From assembly GCA_964545585.1 (NCBI GenBank), contig CAZJFT010000010.1, positions 1 through 24,484 of the forward strand: a DNA stretch of 24,484 nt, in the 5' to 3' direction. Position numbers and translations under genes: made by a program. Under the pieces are notes generated by a model, which had not been told where the DNA came from, ran no database searches, and saw only the letters and a program-made list of their open reading frames with translations. Shown one piece after another: positions 15,261-22,232 of this stretch. The DNA comes from UBA9642 sp964545585. GTDB taxonomy: Archaea > Nanobdellota > Nanobdellia > Woesearchaeales > UBA9642. Position 1 is the first letter of the stretch, and each line of letters begins with the position of its first letter.

Positions 15261-15764
15261 ATGGTAAAAGGTCTTAAGACTTTGGTCATGCTACTAGGAT
15301 TGACGAGCGCAACACTTGCTCAGGAAGTCAAGCTTGCATACATGAAATACTTCAGCGGTGAGATAACAGAGAAAATATATTCATATAATTATATAGAGTC
15401 ATACAACGACCAGAATTATCTGAGCTCATTGATGGCAAAAGATATATCTGCTTTTTTTGCAAAAGAACCCTCACTAGAATACGGTCCGGTTGTTGACGTG
15501 ATATTCCAGCATGAAAAGGAATCAGGATGGACGAAAGAGATGGGAGCTGGTGCATACATGCAATTCCCGACGCCAGAATTCATGTACGGAGAGATATATT
15601 TTGAGCCATACTGGACGAGCGGCAACACAAAGGTCATTGGAGCAAATTTAGGAATATATCCAAAAGAGAACATCTCCATAATCGGTTCGCTTGAGTATTA
15701 CGTCGAAGAAGACAAGAAAGACAACGACATATCCGCATGGCTATCCATAGATGTAGAATTCTGA
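15261..15764 (+). CDS. Secreted beta-rich protein, outer-membrane-barrel-like
   Basis: The 167-aa product has a short signal peptide ending TSATLA before QEVKL, so the mature form is about 147 aa. From about residue 95 the sequence alternates hydrophobic and polar residues in strand-length blocks (YGEIYFEPYW, KVIGANLGIYP, ISIIGSLEYYV, ISAWLSIDVEF). The last residue is Phe, as in bacterial outer-membrane barrels. An archaeon of this kind is not expected to have such a membrane, so it may be a transferred gene, a secreted beta-sandwich, or a protein acting on a partner cell. It is divergent from thrS and leaderless. I do not recognise a specific family. Confidence 0.68.
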   Translation: MVKGLKTLVMLLGLTSATLAQEVKLAYMKYFSGEITEKIYSYNYIESYNDQNYLSSLMAKDISAFFAKEPSLEYGPVVDVIFQHEKESGWTKEMGAGAYMQFPTPEFMYGEIYFEPYWTSGNTKVIGANLGIYPKENISIIGSLEYYVEEDKKDNDISAWLSIDVEF

Positions 15765-15798
15765 TTAAAATCTAGAAACATAAATGGAAAATTATACT

Positions 15799-15805
15799 AA
15801 AAAAA
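15799..15805 (-). terminator. T7 terminator (minus) after the winged-helix gene
   Basis: Seven A residues on the plus strand are T7 on the minus strand, 10 bp past the winged-helix stop and between convergent genes. Confidence 0.5.
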
Positions 15806-15815
15806 GTTGAGAAAA

Positions 15816-16013
15816 TTATCTCTTGTCCACCTTGTACATGAATGTATTTCTCTTACCTGTATTCTTGTACTTAATGATGTTTGTCTTACGCAATTTCTTT
15901 AATGACATTGTGACTGATCCTATTGAAACTTTTAATTTTTCAGAAATTTCTCTTGAGGTAAACCACTTACCTTTATTCTTACATAAAAAGTCGTAAACTT
16001 CTTGTTGACCCAT
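15816..16013 (-). CDS. Small winged-helix DNA-binding protein
   Basis: The 65-aa protein is a single winged-helix domain. A first helix (QQEVYDFLCKNKGK) is followed by the turn-helix WFTSREISEKLKVSIGSVTMSLKKL and a wing (IIKYKNTGKRNTFMYKV). It resembles MarR/ArsR-type small archaeal regulators in pattern only. The ATG at 16013 is preceded by a minus-strand tatttaag box about 26 bp upstream that sits in one arm of a 9-bp inverted repeat, so it may repress itself. It stands alone, with a T-run behind it. Confidence 0.75.
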   Translation of the reverse strand: MGQQEVYDFLCKNKGKWFTSREISEKLKVSIGSVTMSLKKLRKTNIIKYKNTGKRNTFMYKVDKR

Positions 16014-16033
16014 AATAATTACCCCCTAAACGT

Positions 16034-16068
16034 GCTTAAATAAAGAGAACTCAAGAAACTATTTAAGC
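16034..16068. promoter_or_regulatory. Inverted repeat over the winged-helix gene promoter
   Basis: gcttaaata (16034-16042) and tatttaagc (16060-16068) are perfect 9-bp inverted copies separated by 17 bp. The near arm coincides with the predicted TATA element of the winged-helix gene starting at 16013, so this is a candidate autoregulatory operator. Confidence 0.5.
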
Positions 16069-16139
16069 TTTTCCTTTTCACTCGAGAGTTATACTTAATT
16101 TAAAAATGTGCATTTATAAAGAATTTAACATATGATTGA

Positions 16140-16313
16140 TTAAACTATTATTATCCCAACAATGAACAATATCAATCCTACGCCAACAGCACTCCACGCG
16201 ATTATCATGTCAGTCGTCAAGTGCTTGAAATATTCTATCGCATCATAATAGAATTTCTTTATCTTCTCGCTGATCTCCTTGAAATCAATCTTTATCTTGT
16301 CTGCCATTTTCAT
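16140..16313 (-). CDS. One-helix membrane protein, 57 aa
   Basis: Reading back from the ATG at 16313 (an internal ATG at 16307 is an alternative) gives 57 residues. A basic, amphipathic N-terminal half (DKIKIDFKEISEKIKKFYYD) is followed by one C-terminal transmembrane helix from about 36 to 57. It starts 8 bp after the zinc-ribbon stop, so the two form an operon. The layout is that of a C-tail-anchored cytosolic peptide. Function unknown. It is below the usual length cutoff, but composition and context support it. Confidence 0.6.
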   Translation of the reverse strand: MKMADKIKIDFKEISEKIKKFYYDAIEYFKHLTTDMIIAWSAVGVGLILFIVGIIIV

Positions 16314-16321
16314 CCAAGCAT

Positions 16322-16453
16322 TCAGTTCACACCTATTGCTTTAGTCATAGTATAATTGCAATGTGGACACTTCCATTCCTGAAAAGTGGAATTTCCTGAA
16401 TTCAACTTTATGCCCTTCTTCAATTCTGTCTTACACTTTGGACAAACTTCCAT
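16322..16453 (-). CDS. Small zinc-ribbon protein, 43 aa
   Basis: The 43-aa product has two CPxC-type knuckles: VCPKC at residues 3-7 and KCPHC at 28-32, with LKKGIKLNSG between. This is a zinc ribbon. Zn ribbons of this size bind nucleic acid or protein partners; the specific role is unknown. A good ribosome site, AGGTGAT, lies just before the ATG, and a TATA box (ctatataaataag) is centred about 46 bp upstream. It is the first gene of a two-gene unit with the one-helix membrane protein. Confidence 0.72.
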   Translation of the reverse strand: MEVCPKCKTELKKGIKLNSGNSTFQEWKCPHCNYTMTKAIGVN

Positions 16454-16492
16454 AAAATCACCTACAACATCTATATTATCACTTCAGAATTG

Positions 16493-16505
16493 CTTATTTA
16501 TATAG
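16493..16505 (-). promoter_or_regulatory. TATA box for the zinc-ribbon operon
   Basis: Minus-strand ctatataaataag lies about 46 bp before the ATG at 16453, predicting a leader of about 20 nt that contains AGGTGAT at 16457-16463. Confidence 0.55.
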
Positions 16506-16516
16506 TTTATTGAATA

Positions 16517-17611
16517 TTAACGTAGATGTATCTCCAATATGTCCTTATCTTCCATCTTATGGTCGAGCATCAGCTTCTGTCCAGGGAATTTCGATGATTT
16601 GCCCCATATCCTGCAGAACTTGAATTTAGAGACGAAATCCTTATGCAGCTTGTTGCAAACATCCTCGACCTTAAATCCCCTGTGTATTATCAGCGGTACA
16701 TCCATGTCTGCTTCCTTTCCAGGTTCTTTCAAATAAACCCTTATCAAGTCTAATTCATCGAAAATCATCTCCTTGAGCCGTTCTATGTATATCTTATCTT
16801 TCGCAGATATCGCAAGATCGGCCTTCAGCATCTTGACGACCCTCTCTACTTGATGTTCAGTGGCTAAATCTATCTTGTTTATTATGGTCAATGCAGGGAT
16901 ATACTTCTTATTGCCTTCAATCACATCAATCAATTCATCGACATCTATATTGCTCCTTATCACAATATCAGCATTTATGATCTTGAATTCTTTCATGACT
17001 ATCTTCACAGTCTCGAAATCGATCTTGGTTAGCTTGACTGTAGATGCGACCTTTAAACCGCCAGTCATCGTCTTGACAATCTTCACGTCAGGCTTTTCCT
17101 TGTTTATTCTGATATGCGCATCATATATTTCCTTGAGCAATGCAGAATGATGCTCTGGCTGGTTGACGTCAACAATTATCAAAGCCAGATCAGCGCTTCT
17201 CATGACGCTGAGAACCTCTTTTCCTCTTCCTGTTCCGGAAGCAGCTCCTCTTACAATTCCTGGGACATCAAGAATCTGGATTTTTGCTTCGTTAAAAAGC
17301 ATCGTTCCAGGAACTACAGTCAATGTAGTGAACGCATACGCTGCAGTCTTGCTTTCAGCATTCGTCAAGTCATTCAACAATGTTGATTTTCCGACAGAAG
17401 GGAAGCCGATAAGGATAACAGTCCCGTCGCCGCTCTTCCTCACATCATAGCCCTCGCTCTTCTTTGTGCCAGAGCCTCTCGAGCCCTCTTTCTCCTTGAG
17501 CTTTGCGAGCTTTGCCTTCATCAACCCGACAGCATGCTGAGTGCTCTTATTGTACTTAGTCTTCGCTATCTTATCCTCTAATTCTTTAATCTCATCATTA
17601 TATTCAGGCAT
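16517..17611 (-). CDS. Drg-type GTPase (OBG family) with TGS domain
   Basis: From the ATG at 17611 the product is 364 aa, the normal Drg length. The N-terminal helical stretch (1-50) is followed by the G domain: G1 GFPSVGKST (69-77), G3 DVPG (115-118) and G4 NKID (245-248). Between G3 and G4 is the Drg-type insert (about 150-235). A C-terminal TGS domain runs from about 290 to 364. Drg proteins bind ribosomes and help relieve stalling. The longer frame to 17659 would precede a minus-strand ttttataaac box that is centred 27 bp before 17611, so the shorter start is right. It is a housekeeping gene and monocistronic. Confidence 0.93.
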   Translation of the reverse strand: MPEYNDEIKELEDKIAKTKYNKSTQHAVGLMKAKLAKLKEKEGSRGSGTKKSEGYDVRKSGDGTVILIGFPSVGKSTLLNDLTNAESKTAAYAFTTLTVVPGTMLFNEAKIQILDVPGIVRGAASGTGRGKEVLSVMRSADLALIIVDVNQPEHHSALLKEIYDAHIRINKEKPDVKIVKTMTGGLKVASTVKLTKIDFETVKIVMKEFKIINADIVIRSNIDVDELIDVIEGNKKYIPALTIINKIDLATEHQVERVVKMLKADLAISAKDKIYIERLKEMIFDELDLIRVYLKEPGKEADMDVPLIIHRGFKVEDVCNKLHKDFVSKFKFCRIWGKSSKFPGQKLMLDHKMEDKDILEIHLR

Positions 17612-17632
17612 GCTTCTGATGATAAATAATAT

Positions 17633-17644
17633 GTTTATAAAATT
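17633..17644 (-). promoter_or_regulatory. TATA box for the Drg GTPase gene
   Basis: Minus-strand aattttataaac is centred 27 bp before the ATG at 17611. Confidence 0.55.
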
Positions 17645-17681
17645 AATTGAAAATGACATGCTCCTTCTGAAAAATAATAAA

Positions 17682-17690
17682 CTTTAAATA
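17682..17690 (+). promoter_or_regulatory. TATA box for the first gene of the pilus locus
   Basis: ctttaaata is centred 27 bp before the ATG at 17713, consistent with a leaderless mRNA. Confidence 0.6.
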
Positions 17691-17712
17691 CTATGTTAAT
17701 AGGTTTCAATAT

Positions 17713-18591
17713 ATGAAAAAGAGGTTTTTGCTATACTCATTATTTTTAGGAATATTATTAGGCCTTCTTTTCGTTATCGATTTAGCTTCAGCAGAACTGG
17801 TGTGTGGACAACAACCTAATACTGCGTTAGGTTATGGTCAGATTCTATTATTTCCTGGAGTAAACATGTCCTGTGATAACATCCCGGATAATTTCTGTCC
17901 AGAAGATTATGAGGATTACTTCAATAGTGGAGTATTCGGAAATTGTTCAAGATGCCATGATCCGGAATGCTCTGGAAACATCACAGGAAGAGTGCTTTCG
18001 TCATTAGGAGTCCCTATACAGAGGGCGACAATAAAAGCATTACCTATACGATATAATTTGAGTGCGCCAAGTCTAGAGAAGTCGAACGTCACTGATGCAT
18101 CAGGAACTTTTGTCCTCTCGAATATTACTACAGGAACTTATTATTTCAGCGCATCACAAGAGGGATATGATACACAATTGATAGAAGTTACGATAAACAG
18201 GCATAGCCTGACTCAAGGAGTGGTATTCACTCTGCAGAACGGGACATGCTTCGATGATTGTACTAACAGTTACGGACGATGTAATGCGCAATGCGATGGA
18301 TTTACTTTCAGTAATGGCGGCGTATGCGACTTCTTCAATAATGTCACGCTCAATGTCACAGCATTATGTGATAATCGTCTAAAAGGCACAGATGTCATCG
18401 TCCCGAACACGGCAAATGGGACACATGCGATGTTTGTAAACTGCTGTGAAGGAAGGCCATATTGGAAGTATTATAGGTCGGCATCAGTATCTACTTCTAC
18501 AATAAAGAATTTGGCAAAGATAGAGAAATTAGTGAAATACAATGACCAACCTGTGAAATTGATAATCGCATATTGGCCAACACAGGATTAA
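17713..18591 (+). CDS. Secreted protein with carboxypeptidase-regulatory-like domain
   Basis: The 292-aa protein has a signal peptide (about residues 1-27, ending LASA). A Cys-rich segment follows (FCPEDYEDYF, then NCSRCHDPEC at 77-86). A carboxypeptidase-regulatory-like beta domain spans about 88-175 (GNITGRVLSSLGVPIQRATI, then DASGTFVLSNITTGTYYFSA and GYDTQ). A second Cys-rich part (CFDDC, CNAQC, NCCEG) precedes a basic C-terminus. Many N-X-S/T sequons suggest glycosylation. It lies just before the pilin-like genes on the same strand and could be a surface or tip component, but that is inference from position. A single CSRCH string matches the heme c pattern, probably by chance. Confidence 0.75.
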   Translation: MKKRFLLYSLFLGILLGLLFVIDLASAELVCGQQPNTALGYGQILLFPGVNMSCDNIPDNFCPEDYEDYFNSGVFGNCSRCHDPECSGNITGRVLSSLGVPIQRATIKALPIRYNLSAPSLEKSNVTDASGTFVLSNITTGTYYFSASQEGYDTQLIEVTINRHSLTQGVVFTLQNGTCFDDCTNSYGRCNAQCDGFTFSNGGVCDFFNNVTLNVTALCDNRLKGTDVIVPNTANGTHAMFVNCCEGRPYWKYYRSASVSTSTIKNLAKIEKLVKYNDQPVKLIIAYWPTQD

Positions 18592-18635
18592 TTTCTTAAA
18601 TAACTTGTGCAGCAAAATGCAATTGTGGCAAAATT

Positions 18636-18643
18636 TTTATATA
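18636..18643 (+). promoter_or_regulatory. TATA box for the first pilin-like gene
   Basis: tttatata is centred about 49 bp before the ATG at 18689, leaving a leader of about 20 nt. No strong ribosome site adjoins the ATG. Confidence 0.5.
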
Positions 18644-18688
18644 CATATTTCTAAAAGCATATGGAAAGAGGTATTTTAGACAATTAAC

Positions 18689-19234
18689 ATGAACAGGAAA
18701 GGATATTTTTTCATTCTGGACGCATTCATAGCAGCGACAATCATAGCAGTGAGTCTAGTCGCAATAATGAACTCAGATGTTGCTGTAGAGCAAAGAACAA
18801 GGGATTATGGACAGGTAGATGAGATAACACAATTTTTTCTTGACACGAGATTAGAGGACCTGGACAACCAATATGTAAAGACATTGATTGCTAACGGCAA
18901 CATCACAAACCCTAGAAATACTATTATGGAACAGATTGATTTATTTTATTATAAGGCGAAATATGTATGCACAACACCTGGCTGCTCTATGATAAATTAC
19001 AACCTTTCAAGGGATCTTCTAAAGAACGTTTCAGAACCAGTCATCTCGCAGAAATACGGATTCAACTATGTCATAATGGATACCACAATAAATTATAGTG
19101 TTTACAATCGCTCCTTGGAGACTAGAAATGCGAGCGACTTCAGGGTTGTCAACAAGAGGATATCATATGTGCGGTATAATCAGACAAGAACATTTTTGCC
19201 GCACATAGTAGAATTTTCATTGTGGATTAAATAG
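18689..19234 (+). CDS. Pilin-like secreted protein A
   Basis: The 181-aa protein opens MNRKG followed by YFFILDAFIAATIIAVSLVAI. A short basic leader ending in Gly before a hydrophobic helix with an acidic residue six positions in is the pattern of archaeal prepilins cut by PibD/FlaK. The mature part is polar with several aromatic and N-X-S/T sites and ends HIVEFSLWIK. No prepilin peptidase is in the window. The gene lies upstream of the secretion ATPase and platform, so a filament or minor-pilin subunit is likely. Confidence 0.68.
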   Translation: MNRKGYFFILDAFIAATIIAVSLVAIMNSDVAVEQRTRDYGQVDEITQFFLDTRLEDLDNQYVKTLIANGNITNPRNTIMEQIDLFYYKAKYVCTTPGCSMINYNLSRDLLKNVSEPVISQKYGFNYVIMDTTINYSVYNRSLETRNASDFRVVNKRISYVRYNQTRTFLPHIVEFSLWIK

Positions 19235-19287
19235 CGAATTATATGAGGGATTAAATTATTGTACAGAAATTATCGGGAAGGATTAAA

Positions 19288-20268
19288 ATGATAAAGGGTA
19301 AAAAAGCGATATTGATGACAATAACTGCATTACTGATATCTGCACTATTTTTTGTTATATTCAACAAAGAGAACATTCTGCCCGCGTTTTATACTGGTCA
19401 GCCTGTAAAGGCCCGTGTAATGACGATGGATGGATATGTACAATCAATACCTGTCATTATCGGCGATTCTCTAGAATTAGCCACTTATGATGCATTAGAT
19501 TCCGTATATATAGAATATTCTAGGAGGGGCACTTTCCCAACAGAGGCACAGTTCAAAACCAATTTGACTAGCTGCATCAGCTGCGGATATATGGGGGGAT
19601 GCCCTGGCGTCGGGCCTAGGTGCAGCGAAATGAACGGCACTGACTTGTTAAGTATACGCAATAGGCTGATATCTTTGGCAGATACGCATATGAATATAGA
19701 CACGACTTTTTTATTGTATGGTGTTGAAGTAATACAGAGCTATCCGTATGATGTCGATGTACGTGCTGATATAAGGTATACTGTATATGATTCCGCATTC
19801 GCAATAAGATGGGATAAACGTGAAAATATAAGCCGGATAGTCTCGATAGTAGGATTGAAGGATCCTCTCATAGGGATAAACACTGCTCAAGGAATGGAAA
19901 AAAGCATCATGCGAAGCAACATCTGCGAGTTCAACGATACTTGTTGGAACCTTAACAGGACGAGGGAATTTTATTCAGAGCAATCATTCACTTATGCTGT
20001 GAATGCCACATCTTTCCTGTCAAGATACTGGAATAGCACTTCTCCATCACAGTGTTGTGGGATAGAATCATTCATGAAAACAATCGATTATAGGAACACA
20101 TCCTATCTTGATCATTATTATTTTTCAGGCGCATATACTTGCTCTAATAGTATAATATTGAAATATAATCCGCCTCTTATAGATACCGAATTCAAGCTTG
20201 ATTCAGAGACTGCCGGCAGATACGGGATAAGCGATAATGGTACATTGATGTGTAGGCCATTGACTTGA
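19288..20268 (+). CDS. Pilin-like secreted protein B
   Basis: The 326-aa protein has a basic N-terminus MIKGKKA followed by a hydrophobic helix (ILMTITALLISALFFVIF). It is pilin-like or simply signal-anchored. The extracellular part includes a Cys cluster (CISCGYMGGCPG near 97-108, RC near 112), further Cys pairs near 230-237 and 273-274, and sequons. A ribosome site (gggaagga, 19275-19282) precedes the ATG, and the gene follows pilin-like protein A after 53 bp, so both may be on one transcript. It is too long for a standard major pilin, so a minor or tip component is more likely. I do not recognise a family. Confidence 0.62.
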   Translation: MIKGKKAILMTITALLISALFFVIFNKENILPAFYTGQPVKARVMTMDGYVQSIPVIIGDSLELATYDALDSVYIEYSRRGTFPTEAQFKTNLTSCISCGYMGGCPGVGPRCSEMNGTDLLSIRNRLISLADTHMNIDTTFLLYGVEVIQSYPYDVDVRADIRYTVYDSAFAIRWDKRENISRIVSIVGLKDPLIGINTAQGMEKSIMRSNICEFNDTCWNLNRTREFYSEQSFTYAVNATSFLSRYWNSTSPSQCCGIESFMKTIDYRNTSYLDHYYFSGAYTCSNSIILKYNPPLIDTEFKLDSETAGRYGISDNGTLMCRPLT

Positions 20269-20282
20269 TTATTGGTCCAACC

Positions 20283-20313
20283 ATCGATTTGAAGTTTATA
20301 TTATCGATTTGAA
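20283..20313. repeat. Two direct repeats upstream of the pilus-motor operon
   Basis: atcgatttgaa occurs at 20283-20293 and 20303-20313, 20 bp apart centre to centre (about two helical turns). They lie about 40 bp before the TATA box at 20343, so they are candidate activator sites. Confidence 0.45.
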
Positions 20314-20342
20314 TAAGGTATCACTCGACAATACTCAATAAA

Positions 20343-20352
20343 CTTTTTATAG
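20343..20352 (+). promoter_or_regulatory. TATA-like box for the pilus-motor operon
   Basis: ctttttatag lies about 44 bp before the ATG at 20391. It leaves a short leader that includes aggg at 20374-20377. Confidence 0.45.
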
Positions 20353-20390
20353 GGCATTTAGGCATATATCCATAGGGCTTAGTGGAAATC

Positions 20391-20843
20391 ATGTCAGATG
20401 AAGTTGTAAAAACAGGGGTGGATGAATTACTTGAATTGCTTAAAGATAACAATAAGCTACCACTGGTCGATGCAGCAAAGAAACTGAATGTTGCAGTGGA
20501 TGTCGTTCAAGCATGGGTCGATTTCTTGGTCGAGGAGAGAATACTCGGCATAGAATACAAATTCACGACACCATATATCTATCTGAATAAACCTCTCGAT
20601 ACGCTAAGAAAGGTCTATGATGAATCAGGCCCCATAGACTTGACATTCTTCAAGAATCAGTTCTGGGACAAGGCAAAGAAGAACAGCATACCTGAATCAA
20701 GGATTGCTGACCTATGGAAGAATCATCTGTTGCAAGAATTGGAATTGAAGAAGAAATATTTTTTTTACGAGGCACAGACAAGAAAAATAATAAATATAGA
20801 GAATGTTTGGGCAGAATACCAGAAGAACATATTATCAATATAG
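20391..20843 (+). CDS. Winged-helix-like protein in the pilus operon
   Basis: From the ATG at 20391 the product is 150 aa; a GTG at 20382 just upstream, five bases after aggg, is an alternative. Residues 9-75 look like a winged helix: VDELLELLKDNNKLPLVDAA, then VVQAWVDFLVEERILGIEY and a wing KFTTPYIYLNK. The rest is helical with a basic KKKYFFYEAQTRK segment. It ends 9 bp before the coiled-coil/TPR gene, so it heads the motor operon. It may regulate the operon or act as a motor-associated structural domain; the wing fold alone does not decide. I do not recognise a named family. Confidence 0.68.
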   Translation: MSDEVVKTGVDELLELLKDNNKLPLVDAAKKLNVAVDVVQAWVDFLVEERILGIEYKFTTPYIYLNKPLDTLRKVYDESGPIDLTFFKNQFWDKAKKNSIPESRIADLWKNHLLQELELKKKYFFYEAQTRKIINIENVWAEYQKNILSI

Positions 20844-20852
20844 GGGTGAGTG

Positions 20853-22232
20853 ATGGAATTAGATGAATTCCTTGAGAAGGACATAATACATTTCCTAGAG
20901 GAAAGGAAAGAGAAGAAGATTAGAGGACCTACTTCGGACAGAGAAGAGGATTATGGGTTATACCTCACTAAAGATTACCTCAAAGAGGTCACGCGTGCAC
21001 TCGAAAAAGATGAGATTACCGAAGCGCAAAAATTGTTCGATGAATTGAGGATGCATTATGATACTTTGCCCAAAACAAGCTTAGAAGCAAAAAAGATATA
21101 CTCTATACTGGAGCAGCTTTACTCTAAGATAAATGCATACAACCAGCTGAAAGGCAATGTACAATCAATAAAGACGTTCGATGATGTCCTAGGCAAAGGA
21201 TTCCAGGGATCCATACCTCAAAAGATACATCAGACGACAACAAAGATAGATAAGAAGATAGATAATATAGATGAGAAGCTCACTACTTTCGGGAAAGATG
21301 TAAAAGAGCTGAAACACACTATACTGGATTCTAGCATACCTGCTGCTCTAGTCGCAAAAGGACAAGCCATATACTTGAAGAATTCAAAGATAAATATACT
21401 GCCTCCTGACGCCCCTAAGGATTCAAAGCCATTTAAGAGACCTATTGAGGAAAAGAATGCTCCCGAAACGGAGAGGAAACCAGCCATAGAAATGACTCAG
21501 AAAACTAGTATGCAGAAAATTCCTGTTGAAAAAAAATCTGCAGTTATAAATTCCGATATAAAAACAAAGGAAAAGATTCTTGAAAAAAATAAATCTGATC
21601 ATCAAAGCCCACAATCCCCGCATGTGAAAAAAGATGATGATAAGAAAGGCATACACTTGTACAAGATACCTAAAGGCGGCAGAAAGAAAAAGCTTGACTC
21701 GAAGATTCCTGAAGATATATTCACTATGAAATCAAAGAAGGGAGAACATGAATCCTCAGAATTCCCTCTTCCGGAAACCACAGACAATTCCTCAATATTT
21801 AAGATACGGCCTGAAAAAAAGCCCGAAAGGAAATCAGAAAAAAATCCTGGAGCAAACAATGCCGGAATGGCTGTAGACAACATACTGCTTCCCGGGATTA
21901 AACTGCCTCCCCCGCCCGAAATAGAATCAAGAATTGAGAAAGAACAAATGCTTGGAAAAGAAAATGATATAGAAAAATTCGACAGTCCATTCCAAGAGCC
22001 TAAACCTATAATCTCTGCTAAAGAACCAGATGTCCCTGCTAAAAAAAGCATAGCAGTCAAGGCCCCATCAAATGAGTATGAGAAAATATACTCCGATGCG
22101 CTTCGTGAGTTCAGTCTAAGAAATTATGAAGGTGCATCAAAATTATTCATGAAAGTGCTAGAGATAAAACCTGCACATAAGGCATCAATAATAAGATTAA
22201 AACAATGCGAGGAGGCGATGCATAATGCCTGA
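20853..22232 (+). CDS. Coiled-coil/TPR-like adaptor in the pilus operon
   Basis: From the ATG at 20853 (GGTGA at 20844-20848 favours it over the GTG at 20850) the product is 459 aa. Residues 1-165 are helical: an acidic start, LTKDYLKEVTRALEKDEITE, and a coiled-coil near KIDKKIDNIDEKLTTFGKDV. Residues 190-395 are a disordered Pro/Lys/Glu/Ser linker. Residues 405-459 look like one TPR (YSDALREFSLRNYEGASKLF). There is no transmembrane helix or signal, so it is cytosolic. It overlaps the ATPase gene by 8 bp. The long linker and two ends suggest a tether between the motor and another partner. It is not part of the standard FlaI/FlaJ set known to me. Confidence 0.68.
   Translation: MELDEFLEKDIIHFLEERKEKKIRGPTSDREEDYGLYLTKDYLKEVTRALEKDEITEAQKLFDELRMHYDTLPKTSLEAKKIYSILEQLYSKINAYNQLKGNVQSIKTFDDVLGKGFQGSIPQKIHQTTTKIDKKIDNIDEKLTTFGKDVKELKHTILDSSIPAALVAKGQAIYLKNSKINILPPDAPKDSKPFKRPIEEKNAPETERKPAIEMTQKTSMQKIPVEKKSAVINSDIKTKEKILEKNKSDHQSPQSPHVKKDDDKKGIHLYKIPKGGRKKKLDSKIPEDIFTMKSKKGEHESSEFPLPETTDNSSIFKIRPEKKPERKSEKNPGANNAGMAVDNILLPGIKLPPPPEIESRIEKEQMLGKENDIEKFDSPFQEPKPIISAKEPDVPAKKSIAVKAPSNEYEKIYSDALREFSLRNYEGASKLFMKVLEIKPAHKASIIRLKQCEEAMHNA

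Noticed and set aside
13242..17611. TGS domains in both ThrRS and Drg as a possible linked system
   Set aside because: TGS is normal in both families, and they are separately promoted housekeeping genes, so this is coincidence.
17941..17964. CSRCH string in the regulatory-domain surface protein, resembling a c-type heme site
   Set aside because: A single CxxCH in a Cys-rich secreted protein is likely by chance, and no cytochrome context was seen.
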